A stretch of 64,000 bases of DNA from NCBI GenBank assembly GCA_041688015.1, contig JBDNIY010000012.1, forward strand, positions 310,001 to 374,000, given 5' to 3'. The notes under the pieces were generated by a model, which saw only the letters and a list, made by a program, of their open reading frames with translations, was not told the origin of the DNA and searched no databases. Made by a program: the position numbers and the translations under genes. How positions within the stretch are numbered: position 1 is the stretch's first letter; the number at the start of each line of letters is the position of its first letter. Origin of the DNA: Parvibaculum sp041688015. GTDB lineage: Bacteria > Pseudomonadota > Alphaproteobacteria > Parvibaculales > Parvibaculaceae. Of the stretch, positions 54,324 through 62,829 are shown one piece after another.

Positions 54324-55613
54324 TCATCTTCGCCGCAACCGCTCAAGCAGAGATGACGTGGCATAGCCGTCGGCGGGCAATCGGGCCGAGATCTGATAGG
54401 CACGGATCGCCTTACGGGAATTGAAACCGATAATGCCGTCAGGTTCTCCCAGCTCAAAGCCTTTGTGGTTCAGCAAGGTCTGCAACTCCTCGCGTTCTGC
54501 CCGGTTGAGCGGACGCTCGTCCAACGGCCACGCCCCTTTGATGTCACCCGCCCCACGAAAACGATCCGCCAGCAGGCTCACGGCCAGAGCATAGGACGTT
54601 GAGGCGTTATAGGCCAAAATGGACTTGAAATTGTTGAGTACAAGGAAGGCTGGCCCTTTATGACCCGCAGGCAAAAAGAGCGACGCCGCACCCTCCGCAT
54701 CACGCGCGGCAAAGGCACCTCCATCCGCACGCCTTAAGCCGATCTTGCGCCACTCGTTCACCGATCTTTTGACCGACATATCGGCATGGCGATAGTCAAA
54801 GCCGACCGGCATTGTTACTTCATAGCCCCATGTCGCGCCGGGCTCCCAGCCTGAAACCTCAAGATAATGGGCGGTCGATGCCAACGTATCGGGGATCGAT
54901 GTCCAGATGTCACGCCGCCCGTCGCCATCAAAATCCACGGCATGGACGAGATAGGTCGTCGGAATAAACTGGGTTTGCCCCATCGCACCGGCCCATGAGC
55001 CAAGCAACCCGTCCGGCCCGACATCGCCGGCTTGAATGATCTTTAGGGCCGCAATCAGCTGGGTGCGTCCAAAGCTCGGGCGACGGCCTTCAAAGGCCAG
55101 CGTAGCGAGCGAGCGCACAACCTTTTGCGTGCCCATGAAGTCGCCGTAATTCGACTCCAGCCCCCAGATCGCCACGATCACATTGCGGTCCACGCCGTAA
55201 GCTTTCTCAAGGCGGTTAAGCAAAGGCTTCTGTTCGATCAGAAGGACTTTGCCACGCGCCACCCGCTTGTCCGACAGCGCGCCCCTGAGATATTCCCAAA
55301 CCGGCTTCACAAATTCCGGCTGGTTCTGATCGGACGCAATGATGTCGGGGTCCGGTGTCACGCCTGCCATCGCACGATCAAAGGTCCGCCCTGTGATCCC
55401 AGCCTTCAGCGCATCAACACGAAACGCCGTCAGCCAATCGGCAAATTCATTGTTCCGGTCATGCACACCAACAGGCGGTGCCATGGGCGTGCGCGTCTCG
55501 TTGATACGCGCATCAGCGCAGCCTGAGACCAACAGGCCAAGGGCGAAGACGCTGGCCCCAAAGGCAAGCTGATAGACGGGGCGGCAGGCAGATAGGGTCG
55601 TCATAATGCGCAA
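54324..55613 (-). CDS. Membrane-bound lytic murein transglycosylase (MltB-like) lipoprotein
   Basis: A 429-residue protein: lipoprotein signal ending in LLVSGC, an SLT_2 domain (about 55-350) with the catalytic-type Glu in WGLESNYGDF and AGAMGQTQFIPTTYL, and a C-terminal peptidoglycan-binding domain (LLNHKGFELGEPDGIIGFNSRKAIRAYQ). It cleaves the murein backbone to 1,6-anhydromuropeptides at the outer membrane's inner face. ATG 55604 is an alternative to 55613. Confidence 0.92.
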   Translation of the reverse strand: MRIMTTLSACRPVYQLAFGASVFALGLLVSGCADARINETRTPMAPPVGVHDRNNEFADWLTAFRVDALKAGITGRTFDRAMAGVTPDPDIIASDQNQPEFVKPVWEYLRGALSDKRVARGKVLLIEQKPLLNRLEKAYGVDRNVIVAIWGLESNYGDFMGTQKVVRSLATLAFEGRRPSFGRTQLIAALKIIQAGDVGPDGLLGSWAGAMGQTQFIPTTYLVHAVDFDGDGRRDIWTSIPDTLASTAHYLEVSGWEPGATWGYEVTMPVGFDYRHADMSVKRSVNEWRKIGLRRADGGAFAARDAEGAASLFLPAGHKGPAFLVLNNFKSILAYNASTSYALAVSLLADRFRGAGDIKGAWPLDERPLNRAEREELQTLLNHKGFELGEPDGIIGFNSRKAIRAYQISARLPADGYATSSLLERLRRR

Positions 55614-55697
55614 AACTCCAAGGCGAACAGAACCTCAAGCTAACACGCCCGGCGGGAATTCACAGCGCCGCCGCGACCACGTCACACCCATTTGCCT

Positions 55698-57656
55698 TCA
55701 ACGTGCTTCCCGTGCCACGGCAATGCCACCCACCGCGAGCATCGCCTCACCCAATACCAGTTCACCCTCGAGCAAAGCCGACGCATCGACGGGCTCCGGC
55801 CCATAGTTAAAGACAAAGCGATAGCCGCCGCGCCGCCGTGCGCGCAAGCCCATCGGAAGCTCCATAACCCCGACGCCCGCCTCTTGCACCAGCCGCTGAA
55901 CCAGTCGTTTGAGAAAGGAGGCATCTGGCGCGCCAGCCAGATAATACGCCCGTCCCTTTCGCGTCAGTGCCGCATGGCCATCATCCGTCCACGCCATCAC
56001 GTCTGCTTCACCAACCGTCAGAAATTCACGCCACCGATCAAACTTGAATGTGTCATTCTCAAAAGTCACAGGCACCGCTGCCCCTTTGCGGAAACTTTCG
56101 ACCCGCGTCACGCACACCCCCAACGTCGTCGCTAATGTGCCCGGCGCAAGATTGCTCGGAATATGATGCGACCGCGTGCGACTTCCCGTGCGTGGCATGA
56201 CGAGCAGCACGCCATCAAAGCGCTCCAACCGCGCCGCCAAAGCATCCGGCACATAGGGCATCGAAGGCACAGCCACAAACGCATAGGATTCAAGATCGGC
56301 GTCCGGCCCAACAATATCAATATCGAGACCCAACTGACGCAACGTGCGATAAAGATCAAACACCTGCTCGATATATGAAAAATTCTGTCCCTGCGGTTGT
56401 GCCATCAACAACCATTGCGCCTCATAGGAATAAACGATGGCAACGCGAGCCGGTGACGTTTTTCCAAGCGATCCCAGAGCCTCAAGGTCGCGCGCCAATT
56501 CTTCGACTTCAAAATAGGCACGGTCAGGTTGATTGTCCGGCAAATTCAAACCGGCATGAAACTGCTCTTGTGCAAAGGGCGCTTGCCGCCAACGGAAATA
56601 GGCGACCATCTCGGCGCCATGCGCGAACCCCTCCATGCCCCACAGCCGAACGAAGCCGGGAAGCGCATCGGTATTATAAGCCGCCCAGTTCACCGGGCCG
56701 GGTTGCTGCTCCATGATGCCGAAACGACCTCGCCCGGCCGCACGGTAAAGATCATGGTGAAAGGCTTGCATGTCAGGATCCCCCGTTCGGGCATAAGTTG
56801 CCTTATGCACGGGCTCACTAGGGAACACATCTATGCTCCCCAGAGGATAAGAATCCCATGTCGCGACATCCATGTCCTGCATGACATGGAAGTGCTCAAA
56901 ATCGACATGAAAAGTCATGAAATTGTGCAAGATATCACGCCCTGGCGAGAGAGCTCGAATGACCTCTGTCTGCACCTGATTGAAGGCGCGCACCTGGTCA
57001 GATGAATAGCGATCAAAGTCCACCCGATGCGACGGATTGGTTTCCGTCACCGCACCGCTTGGCAGGTCAACCTCGCCAAAGCGCCGATATTCCATGCTCC
57101 AGAACACATTCCCCCAAGCCTCATTAAGCGCCGCAATCGTCCCGTATCTCTCCTCCAACCAATGGCGAAAGCCCAATGTGGCGCTCTGCGAATAAGAGCG
57201 CACCGTATTGTGGCAGCCATATTCATTGTCCGTTTGCCATGCAACAACCGCCGGATGCTGGCCAAACCGCGTCGCCAATGCACTGATAATCCGCGCGCAT
57301 TCGCGTCGATATCCAATATGCGAAAAACAATAATGACGCCGCGAGCCAAACCCGCGCACACGCCCAAGATGATCGACCGCCAACATGTCCGGCATGGCAT
57401 CAACCAACCACTTGGGTGGCGTCGCTGTCGGCGTCCCCAGAATGACCTCGATTCCTTCAGCATGGAGTGTATCGATCACCCGTGCCAACCAATCAAAATC
57501 ATATTGGCCAGGTTCAGGCTCCAGCCGAGACCATGCAAATTCACCAATGCGAACGCGCCGAATGCCAACACTCCGCATCCGCCGCGCATCGTCTACCCAC
57601 ATCTCCTCAGGCCAATGTTCTGGGTAGTAGCAAACCCCGAGTGTGACGTCGCTCAT
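55698..57656 (-). CDS. GH42 family beta-galactosidase
   Basis: A 652-residue glycoside hydrolase family 42 enzyme. TIM barrel at residues ~1-390 with the acid/base Glu in WQTDNEYGCHNT and the nucleophile Glu in GIMEQQPGPVNW; then the trimerisation domain (YSYEAQWLL...) and a C-terminal beta-sandwich. No signal peptide, so cytoplasmic. It hydrolyses terminal beta-galactosides of oligosaccharides. Divergent from the GH4 gene and near galK/galT, which fits a galactoside route. Confidence 0.93.
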   Translation of the reverse strand: MSDVTLGVCYYPEHWPEEMWVDDARRMRSVGIRRVRIGEFAWSRLEPEPGQYDFDWLARVIDTLHAEGIEVILGTPTATPPKWLVDAMPDMLAVDHLGRVRGFGSRRHYCFSHIGYRRECARIISALATRFGQHPAVVAWQTDNEYGCHNTVRSYSQSATLGFRHWLEERYGTIAALNEAWGNVFWSMEYRRFGEVDLPSGAVTETNPSHRVDFDRYSSDQVRAFNQVQTEVIRALSPGRDILHNFMTFHVDFEHFHVMQDMDVATWDSYPLGSIDVFPSEPVHKATYARTGDPDMQAFHHDLYRAAGRGRFGIMEQQPGPVNWAAYNTDALPGFVRLWGMEGFAHGAEMVAYFRWRQAPFAQEQFHAGLNLPDNQPDRAYFEVEELARDLEALGSLGKTSPARVAIVYSYEAQWLLMAQPQGQNFSYIEQVFDLYRTLRQLGLDIDIVGPDADLESYAFVAVPSMPYVPDALAARLERFDGVLLVMPRTGSRTRSHHIPSNLAPGTLATTLGVCVTRVESFRKGAAVPVTFENDTFKFDRWREFLTVGEADVMAWTDDGHAALTRKGRAYYLAGAPDASFLKRLVQRLVQEAGVGVMELPMGLRARRRGGYRFVFNYGPEPVDASALLEGELVLGEAMLAVGGIAVAREAR

Positions 57657-57755
57657 CTCGTTCTCTCCGCCAATTTGCCACCGACGTTGACCGGATTTGA
57701 CCCATCACGCAAGGTAGTCAATGCTTGGTGAAAGAGAAATTCGCGGAGGGTTCAG

Positions 57756-59069
57756 TTGACAAAAATTTGCCTGATCGGTGCTGGCAGCACAGTGTTCATG
57801 AAGAACCTCGTCGGCGACATCTTGTTGAATGATATTTTCGTCGATTGCCACATTGCACTGCACGATATTGACGAAGACCGCCTCAGGACCTCCCACATCG
57901 TCGCCGACAAAATTGCGTCGTCCCTCAACGTCACACCGACTATTACCGCCACGACAGACCGGCGATCCGCCCTCCGCAGCGCCGACTTCGTAATCGTCAT
58001 AATTCAGGTCGCAGGCTACAAACCAGGCACTGTCATCGACTTTGAAATTCCAAAAAAATTCGGCCTGCGCCAGACCATTGCCGACACACTCGGCATCGGC
58101 GGCATCATGCGCGGCCTGCGCACAGTACCCGTGCTTCTCGACATCGCCAATGATATGCGCGAGCTATGCCCCAAGGCGCTAATGCTACAATATGTAAATC
58201 CGATGGCCATCAATTGTTGGGCATTGAACAGACTCGCACCGGACATAGCTCATGTCGGGCTTTGCCATTCTGTTCAGGGTACTGCATTTGAGCTGGCGCA
58301 AGACCTTGGCGAAAGCCACAAGGTCATTCGCTATCAATGCGCGGGCATCAATCACATGTCGTTTTATACGCGCCTCGAAAAGCTGCACGTCGACGGCACA
58401 CGCGAAGACCTTTACCCACGCCTAAAACAAATAGCTACTGAAGGCCACGAACCGCAGGCCAACAAGGTCCGCTATGAAATCCTTCGACGCACCGGCTATT
58501 TCGTGACGGAATCGAGCGAGCACTTCGCCGAATATGTGCCATGGTTCATCAAACGCGACCGGCCTGATCTTATCGAGGCCTTCAATATACCCCTCGATGA
58601 ATATATCCGTCGCTGCGAAGACCAGATTGCCGCTTGGGATGCGCAAGAACGCGACCTAACAAGCGCCAACCAGATCGACGTCAATTTCTCAGGCGAATAC
58701 GGCGCTCGCATTCTGCGCGCAATCGTGACCGGGCGCGCCACCACAATCAACGGCAATGTCGCCAACCATGGATTGATCGATAGCCTCCCCGACGGGGCAT
58801 GCGTGGAGGTGCCTTGCCTCATCGACAGCAATGGCGTCACGCCGACCAGAGTTGGCTCGTTACCACCCCACCTTGCTGCCATGATGCAAACAAATATCAA
58901 CGTGCAAGCACTAACGGTCGAAGCCCTCGTCACCGGCAAGCGTGAACACATCTATCACGCCGCTATGCTCGATCCGCATGTCGCAGCTGAACTGTCTTTG
59001 GACCAAATTTGGAAAATGGTGGACGCCCTCATCGACGCGCATGGAGAATGGCTACCGAAGTTCCATTGA
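57756..59069 (+). CDS. melA: GH4 family glycosidase, probable alpha-galactosidase
   Basis: A 437-residue GH4 enzyme, which uses NAD+ and Mn2+ in a redox-elimination mechanism. Rossmann start KICLIGAGSTVFMKNL, C170-H171 in GLCHSVQG (the CHS metal motif of the alpha-galactosidase subgroup), NHMSFY and a later EVPCLIDSNG. TTG start at 57756 with GGAGG six bases upstream; no ATG gives the full Rossmann fold. Divergent from the GH42 gene, suggesting shared control. Substrate likely melibiose-type alpha-galactosides. Confidence 0.85.
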   Translation: MTKICLIGAGSTVFMKNLVGDILLNDIFVDCHIALHDIDEDRLRTSHIVADKIASSLNVTPTITATTDRRSALRSADFVIVIIQVAGYKPGTVIDFEIPKKFGLRQTIADTLGIGGIMRGLRTVPVLLDIANDMRELCPKALMLQYVNPMAINCWALNRLAPDIAHVGLCHSVQGTAFELAQDLGESHKVIRYQCAGINHMSFYTRLEKLHVDGTREDLYPRLKQIATEGHEPQANKVRYEILRRTGYFVTESSEHFAEYVPWFIKRDRPDLIEAFNIPLDEYIRRCEDQIAAWDAQERDLTSANQIDVNFSGEYGARILRAIVTGRATTINGNVANHGLIDSLPDGACVEVPCLIDSNGVTPTRVGSLPPHLAAMMQTNINVQALTVEALVTGKREHIYHAAMLDPHVAAELSLDQIWKMVDALIDAHGEWLPKFH

Positions 59070-59167
59070 TGTATATTCTCAATTTTGACAAATTCACTAC
59101 CACTGAATTAACGAACCCGACGAACAGCCTTACGCTCGTTTAAAGGTCTTCAGCCTATTCTTCGGCA

Positions 59168-60727
59168 ATGTTACGACTCGTCGGTTGCATCACCCAAGAC
59201 CACGACCAGCGCCTCGTCGCGCTGGTGGCAATCCTGTGCCTTGCCGCCTGTTTTACAGCAGTCAAGCTGGTCGCACGCGCGCAAGCCTCAACCGGTCGCT
59301 GGCACCAAATTTAGATTGCAGCCACAGGCGTTGTGATCGGTGGAGCTATCTGGTCCACCCATTTTGTCGCGATGCTTGGATTTCGACCTGAAATCCTGTT
59401 CAGTTATGATGCGCCATTGACCATCGCTTCGATCCTGATTTCCATTTCATGTTCCTGGGTTGGCACCGCGCTCAATCTGCAATTCAACCGCCCCTTGACA
59501 GAGGGGCCGTTATCGGTATCGCCATTGTTCTGATGCACTATGCTGGAATGGCTGCATTCACTTTGTCGGGCGCATTGCAATGGGACGTGAGCTATGTCGC
59601 CGCGTCCATTTTTGTTGGTTTTATATTTGGCACACTCTTCTCGGCGCTCCTGAAAGAAAGTGCGAAACGTCGCTCACAAATAGCGAGCGGATTGTGCCTC
59701 GTAGCGGCAATCTGCGGCACACATTTTATTTCGATGGCCGGCATTCAGCTGTCATACGATCCAACGCTCAATGTGTCGCCAATCGGGTTTACCTCGTTGT
59801 GGCTCGGCGCCGGAATTTTTGCAACGACGACAATCGTGATGGCATTGGCGCTTCTGGGGGTCCTGATTGACCAGCATCTTGAGCGTCTCTCCGTTCTGGA
59901 GGCAGCGCGCCTTCGCACACATGTCGCAGAATTGGAAATAACCAAATCAGCTCTCGAAACGATAACGCACGATCTGGTCAGAGCACTCGAAGCCGCTGCC
60001 GCCAGTAATCGATCAAAATTATAATTTCTGGCGACCATGAGCCATGAATTGTACACACCGCTCAATGCCATCATTGGATTTTCGGAAATTCTTACAACCG
60101 AATTATTCGGGTCGCTCGGCAACGACCGCTACCGTGAATATGCACATGATATCAAGGACAGCGGGGCACATCTCTTGGCTCTCATCAATGACGTCCTTGA
60201 TTTTTCTAAAATTGACGCAGGGCACCTTCAGCTTGATTGAGAGCGAAGATATTGCTCTAGATCAAATCATCAACGAGTCAATTCGCATGCTGCGCGAGAG
60301 AGCCTCACACGAGGGTGTGAGGCTACGTGGTGATATCGAAGGCAATCTGCCCATGCTTTACGGCGATCACAGACGTATTCGCCAAGTCCTTTTGAATTTG
60401 TTGTCAAATACCATAAAATTCACGCACTCGGGCGGCAGCGTGGGTGCTGTTGCTCGCTACGACGACGAAAGAATTTTATTAAGCGTTGCAGATACCAGCA
60501 TCGGGATCGCGCCTGACGATATCCCAAAGGCATTGGAACGCTTCACCCAAGTTGAAAGCACGCTAAACAGGTCTTATGAAGGCACCGGTCTTGGATTGCC
60601 ACTATCGAAGCGTCTGATCGAACTATATGGCGGCACCTTATCTGTCGAAAGCGAACTCGGTGTCGGCACCACCGTCGTAATGGCTTTCCCCGCAAACCGT
60701 ACAGTACTGGCAAGAGCAACCGCTTAA
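59168..60727 (+). pseudogene. Decayed MHYT-domain sensor histidine kinase
   Basis: Joined frames give one recognisable kinase: an N-terminal MHYT membrane domain (VALVAILCLAACFTAVKLVA; IWSTHFVAMLGF; LMHYAGMAAF; CGTHFISMAGI), coiled coil, HisKA (FLATMSHELYTPLNAIIGFSEIL) and HATPase (LLSNTIKFTHSGG, EGTGLGLPLSKRLIELYGG). It is broken by an in-frame TAG at 59312-59314, a lost G in the run at 59503-59506, a TAA at 60022-60024 and an extra base near 60233-60236. Two conserved residues are also changed: the H-box has HELYTP for HELRTP and the ATP lid box has DTSIG for DTGIG. No full product can be made. Confidence 0.85.
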
Positions 60728-60730
60728 TGC

Positions 60731-61783
60731 CTAGCCTTGCACAATCCAGCTTTTAGGATTTTCTGCTAGCACTTTTGCCCACCAAGCCGCCGCACGATCC
60801 GGCGCGACGAGGGCCACGATGCAGCCACCAAAGCCCGCACCCGTCAACCTCGCTCCATAGGCCCCAGCGGCCATACTGCTCTCCATTAGCCTGTCAAGCG
60901 CGGCCACCGAGACTTCAAAATCATCCACCAAAGAACGGTGGCTGTCATACATCAAGTGCCCAAAACCATCAGCGTCACCCCGCTCCAATGCATCGATGGC
61001 CTTCAGCACGCGCGCATTCTCACTCACCACATGGCGTGCGCGCTGACGCTGCTCGGAGTCATTTAGTTGATCAACCATTTCAATAGACGCATCACGCAAT
61101 GTGAGCACGCCCAACTGCCTGGCCGCATGTTCAACCGCGCGGCGACGTGCATTATACGCCCCATCGGCCAGCTTACGGTCCTGACCGCAGTGAACAACCA
61201 TGAAGTGGAAATGCGACGGCACAGCAACAGAGCGCCCTTCATTGGTCCGACAATCAAGGAGCAATGCCTCACCGGGACGCCCAACAGCACATGCCATCTG
61301 ATCAAGGATGCCGCATTGAACGCCGCAGTAATTGTTCTCGGCCATCTGCGCGGCACGCGCAATATCGCCGTCAGTCATGTCAGCGCCAACCAGCGAAAGA
61401 CAAGCCCGGATCACAGCAACTTCAAGCGCGGCCGAAGAGGAAACACCCGCGCCTTGTGGAATGGAAGACCGTATAAGTATGTCAACCGGTGGAATATCAA
61501 TCGATCGGTCAATTAATTGTCGGATAGGGCCCGCAACATAGTCCGTCCAGTCTCCGCGTGCAGCACCCAAAGGGTCGAACACACACATCTCGTCATTGGC
61601 GAGACTGAAGACACCGAAGCGCTCCGCTCGCGCCAACGCCACATCTGTTTTGAGCGTCAGAGGTATCGGCAGGCAGAAACCTTCAGCATAATCCGTATGA
61701 TCGCCAATCAAATTGACCCGTCCAGGAGCCTGCCCAACGGCTTCAACAGGGCGTGCGAAGATGCGTTGAAAGGCGTCATTCAT
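60731..61783 (-). CDS. galK: Galactokinase
   Basis: A 350-residue GHMP kinase: APGRVNLIGDHTDYAEGFCLP (galactokinase signature), IPQGAGVSSSAALEVA (ATP-binding GHMP motif) and the C-terminal GARLTGAGFGGCIVAL. It phosphorylates alpha-D-galactose to galactose 1-phosphate. Its ATG overlaps the galT stop by four bases (ATGA), so the two are translationally coupled. Convergent with the decayed kinase. Confidence 0.93.
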   Translation of the reverse strand: MNDAFQRIFARPVEAVGQAPGRVNLIGDHTDYAEGFCLPIPLTLKTDVALARAERFGVFSLANDEMCVFDPLGAARGDWTDYVAGPIRQLIDRSIDIPPVDILIRSSIPQGAGVSSSAALEVAVIRACLSLVGADMTDGDIARAAQMAENNYCGVQCGILDQMACAVGRPGEALLLDCRTNEGRSVAVPSHFHFMVVHCGQDRKLADGAYNARRRAVEHAARQLGVLTLRDASIEMVDQLNDSEQRQRARHVVSENARVLKAIDALERGDADGFGHLMYDSHRSLVDDFEVSVAALDRLMESSMAAGAYGARLTGAGFGGCIVALVAPDRAAAWWAKVLAENPKSWIVQG

Positions 61784-62823
61784 ATAGAAACTGAGCGGAG
61801 CCTCTCCGCCGCCTCCTCAGGCAGAACATCAACAAGGAAGACGCCCGCCCCCTGCTCCACGCCCGCAAGATATTTAAGCTTACCCTCGTCACGCCGAAAC
61901 GGACGTATCTCGATGGCCATATGAAACGTCTCTTCAAATCCGCTCGGCGCTGTCTGAACGGTCAAAATGTAAGGGATTGGTTTTGAAAAAAGCCCGTCAA
62001 GCCTACTCATTGCGTCGCTCAATCCTCGCGCCATCGCGTTGCATTCCTCGTCACTGAGAAATTCAGGCGAGGGAACGCGGCGTCGGGGTGTCAACCAAAT
62101 TTCATAAGGAAACATGGCAAAGGGCGGAACGAAAGAAATAGCCTCGGATTCATCATACAAAATCAACGCGGGGTCCATAGCTTCAATCAGGCTTACCATC
62201 ACTGGGCCATTTGCTTGCGCCTCGGCCGTACGCAGTAGCTGAGCAGGCACAAACGGGAACGCATAGAGCTGACCATGGGGATGGTGCAACGTGACGCCGA
62301 TTTCTTCGCCGCGATTCTCAAACGGCAAAATGCAAAGGTAGCCCCTCTCCCGCATCGCTCTGACACGCGCGCCCCATACCTCGATGAGAAGCGCCAATCG
62401 CTCGACAGGCAGCGTGGCAAGGCTTGCATGATGATCTGCAGAATAAACAATCACCTCGCAACGCCCTTGAGCCGTCGTCGCTTCAAATCCAGGGCTTTGG
62501 GGAAGATCAACTACCGTCTCTGCGAGCGCCGGGAACTTGTTTTCAAAGACGGCTATCTCAAAGGCGGTAAACGGCACTTCACCGCTCGCTTCGTCACGCA
62601 TCGGACAGAGCGGACAATCCTGCGCCTTGGGCAAGAATGTACGAGACTGCCGCGCCGCCGCATAGACCACCCATTCCTGGCGCAGCGGATGCCACCGCAT
62701 ATGCGACGATGCACCGGTAGCGTCAACGTGCTCACCGCCTGCCTCACCATCAATAGGGGCATGCCCGTAAAGCAGCAGTTCACGCCCATCAGCTTTCATA
62801 TGGCGATAAACATGGAGGGTCAT
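61780..62823 (-). CDS. galT: Galactose-1-phosphate uridylyltransferase
   Basis: A 347-residue GalT of the HIT superfamily: zinc motif CPLCPMRD, VIVYSADHHASLATL, and the catalytic HxHxQ in TLHHPHGQLYAFP. It exchanges UMP between UDP-glucose and galactose 1-phosphate in the Leloir pathway. Upstream partner of galK in a two-gene unit; galE is not in the window. Six bases separate its start from the stop of hldE, so it is probably read from the same transcript. Confidence 0.93.
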   Translation of the reverse strand: MTLHVYRHMKADGRELLLYGHAPIDGEAGGEHVDATGASSHMRWHPLRQEWVVYAAARQSRTFLPKAQDCPLCPMRDEASGEVPFTAFEIAVFENKFPALAETVVDLPQSPGFEATTAQGRCEVIVYSADHHASLATLPVERLALLIEVWGARVRAMRERGYLCILPFENRGEEIGVTLHHPHGQLYAFPFVPAQLLRTAEAQANGPVMVSLIEAMDPALILYDESEAISFVPPFAMFPYEIWLTPRRRVPSPEFLSDEECNAMARGLSDAMSRLDGLFSKPIPYILTVQTAPSGFEETFHMAIEIRPFRRDEGKLKYLAGVEQGAGVFLVDVLPEEAAERLRSVSI

Positions 62824-62829
62824 TAATTT

